Source of the DNA: Ancistrus triradiatus
Taxonomy: Eukaryota; Chordata; Actinopteri; Siluriformes; Loricariidae
Direction: 5' to 3'
NCBI GenBank assembly: GCA_025084515.1
Contig: JAJAGP010000228.1
Span: 1-64,000, forward strand
DNA length: 64,000 nucleotides
The translations under genes were made by a program, and so were the position numbers. Below are positions 32,628-42,723 of this stretch, piece after piece. The notes below the pieces were generated by a model. It had not been told where the DNA came from. It did no database searches and saw only the letters and a program-made list of their open reading frames with translations. Position 1 is the first letter of the stretch; each line of letters opens with the position of its first letter.

Positions 32628-33665
32628 GTGTCGTGTGGCATGTTTAGCTATTCTTCCTCCGTCATTAGTTTAAATTTTATTTGTGATAGGTGTAGGCTTG
32701 TAGCCAGCCTGACGGAGAAGATTGTAGTTTTAGAGGCATGCATCCAGACATTAGAGAAGGTTAGCTCAGCTCCTAGCTTAGCAGATCTGGATGCCACAGG
32801 TAGCCACAATTTTTGACAAAGAGATAGGTGTTAAAACTAAATCCCATTACAAGGCTAATTCGTTTGAAATACTGAATGTTAATGTGACTGATCCATCATT
32901 ATGGAAGTCAAAACCACACTCTTTTCAGCTTATCACTATTTACCGCCCTCCTGGTCCCTATTCAGAATTTCTTCTGGAATTTGCTAACTTTCGTTCCTGC
33001 TTAGTACTGTCAACAGATAAGGCTTTAATTGTAGGTGATTTCAATATTCACTTTGACAGGATGAGCAGGATCCACTTAAAATTGCTTTCGAGTCCATCTT
33101 AGAATCCATGGGTATCACTCAGAATGAGATGGGACCAACCCACCGCTGTAATCATACTTTAGATCTAATATTAACATTTGGTATCAATACAGATAACCTT
33201 GATGTCTTTCCGCAAAGTGATTTGATTTCAGATCACTATCTTTTAGTATATGAGCTATCTCTAATAAATCAAATCCTTCTGCCTCGTTATCACACCAAGC
33301 GCACTATCACATCTGCTACTCCAGTTGCATTTATTAAAAACCTACCAGACTTAAAATTTAATACACCTACGGAGATAAATCATCTTGAGTGTGTTAGAAT
33401 GTGCAATTAGAATGTGTACTTCGCTCAACCCTGGACACGACTGCCCCTGCTAGGGTCAAACGTATTAGGGAAAAAAAGGCTAGCACCATGGTATAATGAC
33501 CACACCCGTACCTTAAAGCAAAGAACACGGCATTTAGAGCGCAAGTGGAGACATAGTAAATCGGAGGTGTTTAAGATTGCTTGGAGGAACAGCATGGCAG
33601 AGTATAAGCATGCCCTCACTAAAGTTAAAGCTGCATACTTCTCTTCAATCATAGAGAATAAATAA
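32628..33665 (+). pseudogene. L2 LINE ORF1-like start and APE-type endonuclease, broken
   Basis: First comes a short piece, CDRCRLVASLTEKIVVLE (about 32,680-32,735), with a coiled-coil look as in ORF1 or the pol N terminus. A jump follows to endonuclease motifs FQLITIYRPPGPYSEFLLEF and ALIVGDFNIHFD (32,791-33,102). The next segment has HTLDLILTFGINTDNLDVFP and SDLISDHYLLVYEL (33,108-33,410), which includes the catalytic SDH. Then comes the linker LAPWYNDHTRTLKQRTRHLE with RKWRHSKSEVFKIAWRNSM. The first half of the endonuclease is deleted, and frames change between segments. Confidence 0.87.
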
Positions 33666-34032
33666 GAATAATCCAAGATTTCTCTTTAATACAGTCTCCA
33701 AATTAACAAAAAACCCCACAGAAAGTGACTCTCCCATTCTGTGTAATTTTAACAGTAATGATTTCATGACTTTCTTTAATGATAAGATAGAAAACATTAG
33801 GCATAAAACTCAATGCTCATCACATCACCAAATTGTTCAGCAACCTTCCAGATGCAGCACTAGTGAAGACATCTGTTCAATTAGCGCCGTTAAATCAAGA
33901 TTAAATCTTTTACCCCAATTACTAATACTGAACTATCCCGCACTCATCAGCTCGTCTAAGTCATCAACATGTTGTTAGATCCAATTCTTACACGTCTACT
34001 CAACAAGTATTATCCTAGTGTTATAGAGGCTA

Positions 34033-35459
34033 GTGTTAGTTTATTTTAAAATCACCCTTACCTTAGGTTATGTGCCCAAATCCTTTAAGTCTGCCGTTAT
34101 CAAACCACTGATTAAAAAAGCCAGTCTTTACCCTTGTGTGATATCTAATTATAGACCAATTTCAAATTTACCGTCCATCTTAGAAAAAGCCGTCTATCAG
34201 CAGCTCTGCAGTTACCTCCAAAGGAATGGTATTTATGAAACATTTCAGTCTGGCTTCAGGCCCCATCATAGTACTGAAACAGCATTAATTAGGGTACTAA
34301 ATAATTTGTTAATGTCCTCAGAAAAGGGATGTGTTTCTTTTCTTGTTCTGTTAGATTTAAGTGCAGCATTTGACACTATAGATCATGATGTGTTACTAAA
34401 CAGACTAGAAAATACTGTAGGTATTAAGGGATCGGCACTTTCTTGGTTTAAATCTTACTTAGCTGACCGGTACCAGTTTGTTCATATAAATAATCTAAGG
34501 TCTAAGCTCTCAAAAGTGAAGTATGGTGTGCCTCAGGGGTCAGTGCTTGGCCCGCTTTTATTCTCTCTGTACATGCTGCCACTAGACTCAGTTATTCGTA
34601 AACATGGCATTAGTTTCCACTGCTATGCAGATGATACACAGCTGTACATATCAGCCAAACCTAATGACAGCCTTACAATCAACAAAATTGAGGACTGTGT
34701 AAAGGAAATAAAAGATTGGATGTTATTTAATTTTCTCTTACTTAACTCAGATAAAACTGAGGTTCTATTAGTGGGACCCAAGGCTATGAGAGACAGGTTG
34801 GCTACATCTATCCTAAATCTAGGTGGCTCTCCAGTATTGCTCAGTCCGTCTGTAAAAAACTTAGGGGTCACATTTGATTCAGATCTCTCCTTTGATGCGC
34901 ACATTAGCAGCATCACTCGAATTGCTATTTTTCAATTATGTAATATCGCTAAACTTAGAAATATCCTCTCTTTTAATGATGCAGAGAAACTTGTTCATGC
35001 GTTTATAACCTCAAGGTTGGATTACTGTTACTTACTGGATGCTCAAGTAAATCTATAAATAAACTTCAGTTAGTTCAAAATGCAGCTGCCTGGGTGCTAA
35101 CTCGAACTAGAAAATTTGATCACATCACTACTATTCTATCATCACTACACTGGTTACCAGTCAAATTCCGCATAGATTACAAAATACTTCTTATAACTTA
35201 TAAAGCTCTACATGGCCTGGCCCCACATTACCTGAGTGAACTCTTAGAGTTTTACAATCCAACTCGTCTACTTCATTCACAGCGTGCAGGACTTCTTTTA
35301 GTTCCTAGAATTAAAAAAGTCACAGCAGGGGGAAAGGCTTTCTCATACATGGCCCCCCAACTGTGGAATAAACTTCCCACTTTCGTTCAAGACTCAGACA
35401 CTTTCCAAATTTTTAGGTCTAGGCTAAATACATACTTATTTACACAGGCTTTTCTCTAG
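34033..35459 (+). pseudogene. L2 LINE reverse transcriptase, one frameshift from open
   Basis: A 341-codon open frame (34,033-35,058) covers most of the domain: SNYRPISNLPSILEKAVYQQ, FQSGFRPHHSTETALIRVLN, LVLLDLSAAFDTIDHDVLLN, YGVPQGSVLGPLLFSLYML and CYADDTQLYISAKP with the YADD active site. It then reads SVKNLGVTFDSDLSFDAHIS and HAFITSRLDYC. A small deletion near 35,040 shifts frame. The second frame (35,094-35,459) gives HITTILSSLHWLPVKFRIDY and LWNKLPTFVQDSDTFQIFRS, ending FTQAFL, the normal L2 C terminus. The catalytic residues are all present. Confidence 0.93.
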
Positions 35460-35995
35460 ATTTAGACCAGGATGCATGGCTTGGGTCACTGGGGCTGGAG
35501 TCTGGAGTCATGTCTGGCCTGCATGCCTTGTCCGTTAGCCGGGAGTGTCGAGTGGAGCGGTCTGGCTGAACTGGGCTTGGGTCTCGTGATCTTGACTCAT
35601 GCATCCTTGCTTAGAATAAAGGGCAGAGCTGGGGGTTCATAGTCAAAGAGTCTTATGGTGATCAGAGACGTTGGGTTGCTGTCTTCTGCCGCTCGTGGGG
35701 TTGCCCAATGTCTCATGTGATCCCTCTTGGCTGTGTTTCCTACCAGTTCTCCTCTTTCTAGCTTTCTAGCTATGCTGCTCTATAGCTAAATGCTGCCGGG
35801 GTCTCATGCTACACTTGGCATCAGTGATTGACATGGCATCAGTGAGTTGTTTAATAAACACTGTGCTCTTAATCAATAACTAATTTACATTTTCTGTTTT
35901 GCTCTCCGAGCGTGTGTTCTGGCAGTTCCGGCCCCACACATGATGTTCATATGATGGAGCCTCCAACTCAAGCTGCTTCGTCATCAGCTCCGGCC

Positions 35996-36186
35996 CCATC
36001 ATACCCGGGCCACTTAATGTCGATGTGCATAATTCACATTTTATTCGACCCCCCCATGACTCCATGACTTTAGTTTCGCTCTTAGATTTAGTCCATCATA
36101 CCCGGGCCACTTGATGTCGATGTGCATACTTCACATTCTATTCGAACTTTGATCTCCATGACTTTAGTTCGCTCTTAAGATTTATC
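35996..36186 (+). repeat. 97-bp tandem duplication in the L2 3' UTR
   Basis: A unit starting CCATCATACCCGGGCCACTT (35,996) is repeated from 36,093 with a few differences. Both units contain GTCGATGTGCATA and CCATGACTTTAGTT. Confidence 0.85.
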
Positions 36187-36420
36187 ATCTCTACGACGCC
36201 CATGGAGGTTGGGTCCCTTTTTGAGTCTTGGTCCTCCCCAAGGTTTATTCCCTAGAAACAGGGAGTTTTTCCTTGACCACTGTCACCCTAGGCTTGCTCA
36301 ATTTGGGATTGGACGTAGTTATTAGGAGATTATCTAAACTTGTAAAGTTGCTTTGAGACAATGCTCCATTGTAAAAAGCGCTATATAAATAAATATGACT
36401 TGACTTGACTTGACTTGACT

Positions 36421-36720
36421 GCAGATACGGATCAGGTGTGGAGGAATGAGGAGGAGTGGAAAAGGGTGCCAATCGAACTGTGGAAGCAAGCATACACACG
36501 CATGCACGCCGCACTCGCAGAACATAAACAAACGGAAACTAAGGGAGTGTCGGAAAATCAACAACCGGGTAAAAAGCGTGTGGGACCCAGAGCGATCCCT
36601 AACACTAGGGCCCTCGGACTAAGTGGACACAGCTGAAATGAACTGTATTTGAGCAGGGACCTAGCTCCCGAATGACACAAGGATTTGTTTTGGTGGAAGC
36701 ACCTTTAGACTGTTGCAGCG
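36421..36720 (+). mobile_element. 3' internal end of an SSVPE-family LTR element upstream of its LTR
   Basis: From 36,659 to 36,720 the sequence matches 40,173-40,235, just before the second LTR (CTAGCTCCCGAA, then TTTTGGTGGAAGCA). The LTR at 36,721 is therefore preceded by an internal 3' end as well as followed by an internal 5' end. The open frame 36,415-36,636 (NEEEWKRVPIELWKQAYTRM) is not recognised. The arrangement suggests tandem elements sharing one LTR. Confidence 0.5.
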
Positions 36721-37097
36721 TGTCGCGGTCAAATGCCACTTTTGTTTGATTTGTGTTTTTGCTAAAAGACTTCCTGACTGTTGCGGCATTTTGTGACATA
36801 TGACCGTTTTGGATTACTTTGTCTGCGGCACAGTCTCTTCGGTGGACTCAAGCCTTGTTTTTGTTTTTCTGTGTACTCTCCGGTCTGCTTGTGGTGACGG
36901 TTGTTTAGTGTGACTTTGCGTTAAGCCCGCTTCTGTTTGTTTACCTTGCGGTAAGCCCACCTATGTGCTCTGTCTTGCGGTGTCCCTTATTTGGTTTAAG
37001 ATTGCTCCTTGGTTTCCTTTGTTTGTACAATAAATAATGGTTATTTATGTTGAGCCTGCGCACGTCTCCGTTCCTCCTGTTTGGACCCGCCTTGACA
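36721..37097 (+). repeat. Long terminal repeat, left copy
   Basis: It starts TGTCGCGGTCAAATGCCACT and ends GGACCCGCCTTGACA, so TGTCR...TGACA form the inverted LTR tips. It contains the poly(A) signal AATAAA (37,030), with CACGTCTCCGTTCCTCCTGT after it. It matches the right copy at 40,236-40,453, which has an internal deletion of about 160 bases. Confidence 0.75.
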
Positions 37098-38090
37098 GAA
37101 ATCCCCACTGAACAAAGGAGATGGCAGGTACTCGGGTTGTACTGGTTTCTACAACTTGGGCTGATCTGCCTGAAAAATCTGACGGTAACCCCGATGTGGC
37201 AAATTATTCCGGCAATGCTCAGCCTACTTGCGCCAGTTCCCCCAATATACCGAATTTGACCACCTAGTATTCTATAACTGGTGCCTCACAGGCAAAACGT
37301 CCCACTGGGCGGACACAAACTGGTCAAGGCTTATGTTGGGGACCAGTGATCAGCTCGTAGAGAAGCTGTGGGAGAGGTATGGTCTCCCCGCTGAAGACGA
37401 GCAGGAGTCCTCCAACCACCCACGTTTGTCAAGGTTTGCTGGTACATTACGGGATCCCCAGCTCACCAGCAGCCAGGAGGTTCGGTCCAAGCGCCCGTTA
37501 GCGCGATATAGCCCTGCTTCTGAGTATGCTAGCCATGTATATGTGCATGCCGCGCCTGTTGGCTCTGTCGAAGGGCCGTTAGTGTCCCGTAGCACAGTAT
37601 CTGAGCCGCTAGTGCCCGGTAGCCCTGTATTTAAGCTTGTTAGCTCCGTATTTGAGCATGCTATTTTAGTACCTGAGCAGTTAACACCCCGTAGCTCAGT
37701 AGATGAGTAGTTAGCGCCCCAAAGCTCATTCCCCTTGTCGCTAGCACCTGATAACCTGGTATGTAGGCCGGTTAGCTTTGTTTTGCAGGATGCTACCCTT
37801 GTAGCTGAGCAGTTAGCACATGGTAGCACTGTAGATGAGCAGTTAGCACCCAGTAGCTCAGTACCTGACTCGCTAGTGCCTGATGACCCAGTATTTAAGC
37901 TGGTGACCCTTGTGGTTGAGGACCATAGCTCCGTAGTTGAGCACGTTAGCTCAGTTCCTGACCCGTTCGCACTGACAAACCTTGTATCTAAACAGGGCTG
38001 CTCAGTACAGAGGTCTGAAGCACCGCTTGGCTCCGTATCTGGACTTGTCGCGCCATTTAGTTCCGTATCAGAGCATGTTGATGCTGTACC

Positions 38091-39365
38091 TGTTACGGGT
38101 TCGCCAGGATGGCAAGAAGGCGAACCCTAAAAGAAAAGGGTTTTAGGACCCAAATGCAGTTAGCTCCAGATGGTAGTAATGAGCTGAAATAATAATAAAT
38201 AAACACAAAGAGATAGTGCCAAAATAATGAACACTGTGCCAGCGATGGCACAGTGTGGAATCGAACTCTGATCGCAGGTGTCAGAGTCCGTTACTTTAAC
38301 CACGGGTCTACCGAGAGACTCACGTGACCTGTATGAAAAAGCGGGGGTTTAACCCGAACGGAAAAGCTCCGCCTAGCGCGAGCTTTAAAATAAAGAAAGT
38401 GATGAATGGGTGATTTAAACACGATCGCCAGTAACGGTGCTTATTACAAAAAGTAAGAGTGAAGCGAACGTGTTTGAAATCGCTCCGAGGGGGAAAACAG
38501 GAGCGATCGCTTTCTCTCCCTCTCTCTCACAGAGACTGCGTGTAAATTAAACCGGCAGCTTGAGAGAGAGAGGAGAAAGCGATGACGCGCTGTGACGCAA
38601 AGCTCGCGGGCACCCGCAAGGCGCGGCGTGTCACGGTACTGCACATGCGAGCGCGCGGCAGAGACAACGGCGTGCGCGACGCCGGCCACCATACCGGGCA
38701 TGCGCAGCATGACCTGGACGCGAAAACATGGAACGGGGCTGAGAAGCAGCGAAGCGTCCCTTTAAATACAGCGCGGGCGGTGGCAACAGCCTCCCGCACA
38801 AAGCGCAAAGAAAAAAAACTTTAAATAAAGAAGCGGGCTCGGCAAGGGGATAAGAGGGAGTGCTCCAGCTGCCGCAGCAGCGAGTCTAAAGCCCCGGAGG
38901 ACGCCGGCGAGCTGTGATGCAGCATGGGGGACGCAAAGAGCGGTTCCTGACCCTACTCTACCGCCTACTTCCCTAGCGGTTACCATCCGGCTTCCTAGCC
39001 GTACAATTACTGATCCTCTTCGAAGAATCAGTTACCATTATCCCTAACAATACCGATTACCGGCAAGCGTCCGCTGCAGCACGTCTGAGCCGTGTGAAGG
39101 CTGCGATGGGCGATGGTACCCCCATCAAGGTGGGATGGTGCGACACCGACTGAACACAGGACGGACCTTAAGTACCTGAGTCAGTGGGTGTCGCCCATAA
39201 AGCAAACGAGCAGCTTAATGAGATCTGCAGGTGATAATACTAATGCAATCGCACAGCCTTCATCAAGCCTGTGCGATTGTGCTGACTGTCAGGGTCTCAA
39301 CCACCCGAGGCAAAGGAAGCCAACGCTGCTCCCAGCGTCGGAAAGCCAGGTGAGCCCCCGTTACA
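38091..39365. mobile_element. Young GC-rich TG...CA insertion with 5-bp target duplication
   Basis: 1,275 bp, starting TGTTACGGGTTCGCC and ending GAGCCCCCGTTACA, flanked by perfect GTACC repeats (38,086-38,090 and 39,366-39,370). TG...CA ends and a 5-bp duplication fit an LTR retrotransposon product, most simply a solo LTR. It is rich in undecayed CpG, in contrast to its surroundings. Inside are a tRNA-like block on the - strand (38,250-38,325) and a perfect hairpin (38,231-38,256). The open frames in it (38,444-38,824 and others) have no recognised motif. Confidence 0.72.
38231..38325 (-). repeat. tRNA-like (SINE-type) block and hairpin inside the GC-rich insertion
   Basis: On the - strand, an A-box-like TAGACCCGTGG is followed about 35 bases later by a B-box-like AGTTCGATTCC, the spacing of a tRNA-derived promoter. 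Next to it is a perfect stem ACACTGTGCCA / TGGCACAGTGT with loop GCGA (38,231-38,256). The acceptor arms do not pair, so it is not a working tRNA. Confidence 0.55.
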
Positions 39366-40037
39366 GTACCTGAGTTCATTGGTTCTGTGTCTGAATTGTT
39401 AGCGTTGTATAGTTCAGTATCTGAGCACGCCGTGCCCTCTGGTCCCGTTGCTGAGCATGTTAGCTCCGATCCTGAATTCGTTGGCCCTCTGGTTTCATAT
39501 CCGAGCATGTTGGTGCTGTATCTGAGCTCCGTATCTGAATTCATTAGCTCTGCATCTGAATGTGGTAGCTCAGTACAGAGGCTCATTACGCCACTTGATT
39601 CCGTACCTGTACCCGTTGCGCAACTTAGCCCCGTACATGAATCAGAACTGTCTATTAGTAAGTTATCAGAGCAAGTTGCACCGACCCTAGCGCCATGGAC
39701 ATTTGCGCCGACCCCTGCACAACGGACGTTGGTACCGAGGACGGCAGCGCCAGTTCCAGCCCCGAGGTTGTCTGTTCCTGTTCCCGTGCCAGCACCGAGG
39801 GCATCTGTTCCCATGCCAGCGGCGAGGTCGTCTGTTCCCGTGCCATCGTCGAAGTTGTATGTTCCTGTACCTGTGCCAAGGGTGTCTGTTCCAGTGCCTG
39901 TGCCGAAAGCATCTGTTCCAGTTCCTGTGCCAGCACTGAGGGCGTCCGTTCCAGTGCCTGTGCCAAGGACATCCATTTCAGTGCCTGCGCCAAGGATGTC
40001 CATCCGGGAGACCTTGCCAGAGGTCGCCTGCTCCTGA

Positions 40038-40172
40038 GAGGCCTACCAAGAGGCCGTATGCTCCCGCAAGGCCTTGCCAGAGGCCGTATGTTCCTGAGAG
40101 GCCTTGCCAGAGGCTGCATGTTCCCAAGAAACCCTGCAAGAGGCCTCATGTTCCTGAGAGGCCTGGCAAGAG
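40038..40172 (+). repeat. 30-bp coding repeat, EALPEAVCS type
   Basis: About five units of the type GGCCTTGCCAGAGGCCGTAT plus GTTCCTGAGA. In the frame of the upstream ORF they read EALPEAVCS-x. Some units end in TGA where others have an Arg codon, as expected from CGA-to-TGA decay. Confidence 0.75.
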
Positions 40173-40235
40173 ACCCTAGCTCCCGAACAACACAGGATTT
40201 TGTTTTGGTGGAAGCATCTTCAGACTGTTGTGGCA

Positions 40236-40453
40236 TGTCACGGTCAAACACCACTTTCGTTTGATTTGTGGTTTTGGTCAAAGACTTCCTGACTGTTGCG
40301 GCATTACTGCTTTGGGCTATGTGCTCTGTCTTGCGGTGTCCCTTATTTGGTTTAAGATTGCTCCTTGGTTTCCTTTGTTTGTACAATAAATAATGGTTAT
40401 TTATGTTGAGCCTGCACACGTCTCCGTTCCTCCTGTTAGGACCAGCCATGACA
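40236..40453 (+). repeat. Long terminal repeat, right copy (internally deleted)
   Basis: It starts TGTCACGGTCAAACACCACT and ends AGGACCAGCCATGACA. It matches the left copy at both ends, including the AATAAA region. About 160 bases corresponding to 36,795-36,957 are missing. At the right edge no clear target duplication is visible. Confidence 0.72.
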
Positions 40454-41568
40454 GATTCTTGTTTGTTAAGTCTGTTTATCTGCAGTGTGGCCATGGCTCT
40501 GAGTAGTCAGCTCTTTACTAAACCTGCCAGAAGACTATGTGTTATGTCACAAGAATGACAGCAGCACTTTTTTGAGTGGGTTGGACACTGCCCCACGTTT
40601 AGGTTTATTCTCAAAGTTTGCCCAATTGCTGAGAATCCCATATTGTTTCAGAGCATCATGTGGACATCCAGCTATTCAGCAACTCTAACCTGCTATAAGC
40701 TTTGTCTCCTTGCTTGACTGGGATGGGGCCAGAACATATTAGACCATCACACATTTACTTTTAGTTACCACTTATTGGAGAATGTGAATATCATTAGCAG
40801 TTATATGAACAATTTTCCTAGAAAGTCTTGTTTTGTAAAGCTCTCTAAAGATCCCTGTAATGTCTGACAGCCTGGTCCTTGTAATATAGCTAATCATAGC
40901 TGCCCTGCCATGGGTCCTCTGTCCAATCAATCTATGTGCCTCTGGCTTTCTACTACTGTACTTCTAACACTATGACCAGCTCCATCTAATGTCTGAATGC
41001 ATTCCTCTATAACTGCAGTCTTCTCCATCAGATACGTTACAAGTCTAGGCTTATCACAGATAAACTGTTATCACTAATGATGGAGGAATAATAGCTAAAC
41101 ATGCAACACTCTGCACAAGAAAAAAGTGCTACAGAAGCCATATTGAAAAAAATGAACAAATGATAAGATACATGTTGTGTTGGTGGAATGCCAGTTGAAG
41201 CTAAAACTTCAATGATTCCACTGGCAGTGCAGGAGATTTTTTACTTTATACTACCAGATAAAACTTTAACAGTATGAAACAGTAAAAAGAAAGGGAAATA
41301 TTGTACTGCACAGAAAAAACAGAGATTAAGAGATTAACTAACAGCTAGCCACTACAAACACCAGTTAAAACATTAATAGTATGAAACAGTAAAAAGAAGG
41401 GGAAATATTGTACTGCACAGAAAAACTGAGATTAAAAAATTAACTAACAGCTAGCCACTACAAACAAACATGCCAATGTTGTGCATCAGCAAACAGGCAA
41501 GCAACCAAGCATGCTCTTCCTCATAGTTAATTTGTTTCAAAGTAAGAAAGGCCAAGGAGACCTCTCCC
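40454..41568. other. No gene; local 120-bp duplication
   Basis: Non-coding. A block around 41,262-41,345 (AACAGTATGAAACAGTAAAA, TTGTACTGCACAGAAAAA, AACAGCTAGCCACTACAAAC) is repeated at about 41,371-41,465, which is a short tandem duplication. Nothing else is recognisable. Confidence 0.6.
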
Positions 41569-41582
41569 TCTCTGTCTCTCTG

Positions 41583-41615
<33 letters not shown>
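41569..41615. repeat. (CT)n microsatellite
   Basis: An interrupted CTGT/CT array followed by a pure CT run, immediately before the Tc1-like relic. Confidence 0.9.
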
Positions 41616-41621
41616 GTTATT

Positions 41622-42723
41622 GCAGCATGCAGTTACATTACAGGTAGATTACATTACAGGTGTGGACTGATTAGATACTGACTCAAGAGGGCATAAAAGT
41701 GCTTCCCCCATTGCTCTATAAAAAGGCTATCAGAGGCGTTGGGAGACTACTCTTGGGTAGTGTTCTTCTTGTTGAGAGATACCTTTTGGTCCCAGCTGGT
41801 TATGTTACACTCTGGCAGACACATCCTTGCTGTGCTTGGGTGAGCATTATCCTGCTGAAAAATGCCAGTTGGAAGCCCTGCCATGAGAGGCAACACTTGT
41901 GGCTGCAAGATATCCTGCACATATCACTGATCTGGAAGTTCCCCTCATCTCACTACTAGGGATGACCGACTGTCGTATGCAATCACACTAGAAGTTGTGG
42001 CAGTGTGTCACTCCACAACAAAGGCAGAATTGAAGTGCTTACCACAAGGCATCCATATTCAAACCTGACTATCATTGGATCCCAAACCTGATTTGTACCT
42101 GGATTTGTAGCTAAAGACAATACAGGCCCAGTCCATAGCAGTCCGGGTTTGTTTGTTCACAACACAACTGCAAACAAAGGCAATGGTGACTGGCTGTCAA
42201 TGGCAGGACACATAATGGGTACTGTCATAACAGATTTTCTTCTGCTAAGTACCTCAAAATGGTCCAGGCAAAGACAGGAGTGTGTAGTATAGGTGCCACC
42301 TGTGTCTGGATGGTGGACAATGAAACTGTAGAAGCTGCTTGTCAGTAGATCAAACCATTTTTTCTACTGGTGGTCTATCTGGGCTGTCCGGAGTCTGTTT
42401 GTCATGTGTGAGTGTCCTCATGGAACCACTACTCCCAACATCTCCTAACAGCTAAGTCAGAATGGCGTAGATGATGGGCAATTCATCAAAACATCCATCT
42501 TGCTTCTCTCAGTCCAGTGAGAGAATCTCAAAGACTGTCAGCTGGGTAAAATATATTTGAGTGCGTCAAGGAGTCAATGATCTCTCACCGACAGGTACAC
42601 TACCCAAAAGTAGCTACTGAGAGCCTTTTTATAGACAGCAGAGGAAGTAATTTTATGCCTTCTTGTTTCAAAATCCAGTGTCTAATCAGACCGCACCTGT
42701 AATCATTCACATATCTGCCTGCT
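41622..42723. mobile_element. Tc1-like relic with long inverted ends (fifth lineage)
   Basis: The left end has ACATTACAGGTGTGGACTGA and CTATAAAAAGGCTATCAGAG. The right end read in reverse gives GATTACAGGTGCGGTCTGAT and CTATAAAAAGGCTCTCAGTA, so inverted similarity extends over at least 120 bp. The right part in reverse continues into a transposase start, with GACAGTCTTTGAGATTCTCT standing for the family's ...DFERG... start. A third copy of this end is at 56,147. The inner part (41,960-42,420) has no open frame. At about 1.1 kb it is a deleted element. Confidence 0.68.

Larger units (their letters stand above)
32170..36420 (+). mobile_element. L2-clade LINE, degraded
   Basis: It holds an ORF1-like start, an endonuclease and a reverse transcriptase on the + strand, then a 3' UTR of about 960 bases and a terminal tail of (TTGAC)n at about 36,399-36,420. 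The 3' end word GAGACAATGCTCCATTGTAA also occurs at 44,640. The motifs LDLSAAFDTIDH and YADDTQLY are typical of L2/Jockey-type fish LINEs. The 5' boundary is not sharp. It abuts the gag end of Gypsy element 2. Several deletions and frameshifts make it inactive. Confidence 0.92.
37121..40037 (+). pseudogene. Gag-like protein with three kinds of tandem repeat, split by an insertion
   Basis: The start at 37,121 gives MAGTRVVLVSTTWADLPEKS. A frameshift near 37,190-37,220 leads into AYLRQFPQYTEFDHLVFYNW and CLTGKTSHWADTNW, which resembles the Ty3/Gypsy gag word LLTGRALEWA. Repeats with SSVPEP/SSVSEH/SSVDEQ-type units of 10-12 residues run from about 37,560. One TAG at 37,708 stands where sister units have CAG. 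The frame stays open to the insertion at 38,091 and resumes in the same frame at 39,371 if the insertion and one GTACC are removed. From about 39,690 the repeat type changes to VPVPVPAPRAS units. The frame ends at 40,037, and EALPEAVCS units follow with TGA stops. The function is unknown. Confidence 0.6.
37098..40235 (+). mobile_element. Internal region of an SSVPE-repeat LTR element, locus 2 (largest copy)
   Basis: A gag-like start lies 24 bases after the left LTR. A long proline-rich repeat ORF follows and then the right LTR. No protease, reverse transcriptase, RNase H or integrase can be found. A GC-rich insertion (38,091-39,365) splits the ORF. Without the insertion the internal region is about 1.86 kb. 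This is a non-autonomous, pol-less LTR element that would depend on enzymes from another LTR retrotransposon, plausibly a Ty3/Gypsy relative. Confidence 0.6.

Noticed and set aside
38444..38824. Overlapping open frames in the GC-rich insertion
   Set aside because: High GC lowers stop frequency. Frames are open on both strands with no known motif.
39263..40003. 246-codon - strand frame rich in Gly-Thr-Asp
   Set aside because: It is the antisense of the VPVPVPAPRAS repeat and crosses the border of the nested insertion. It is a shadow of the + strand ORF.
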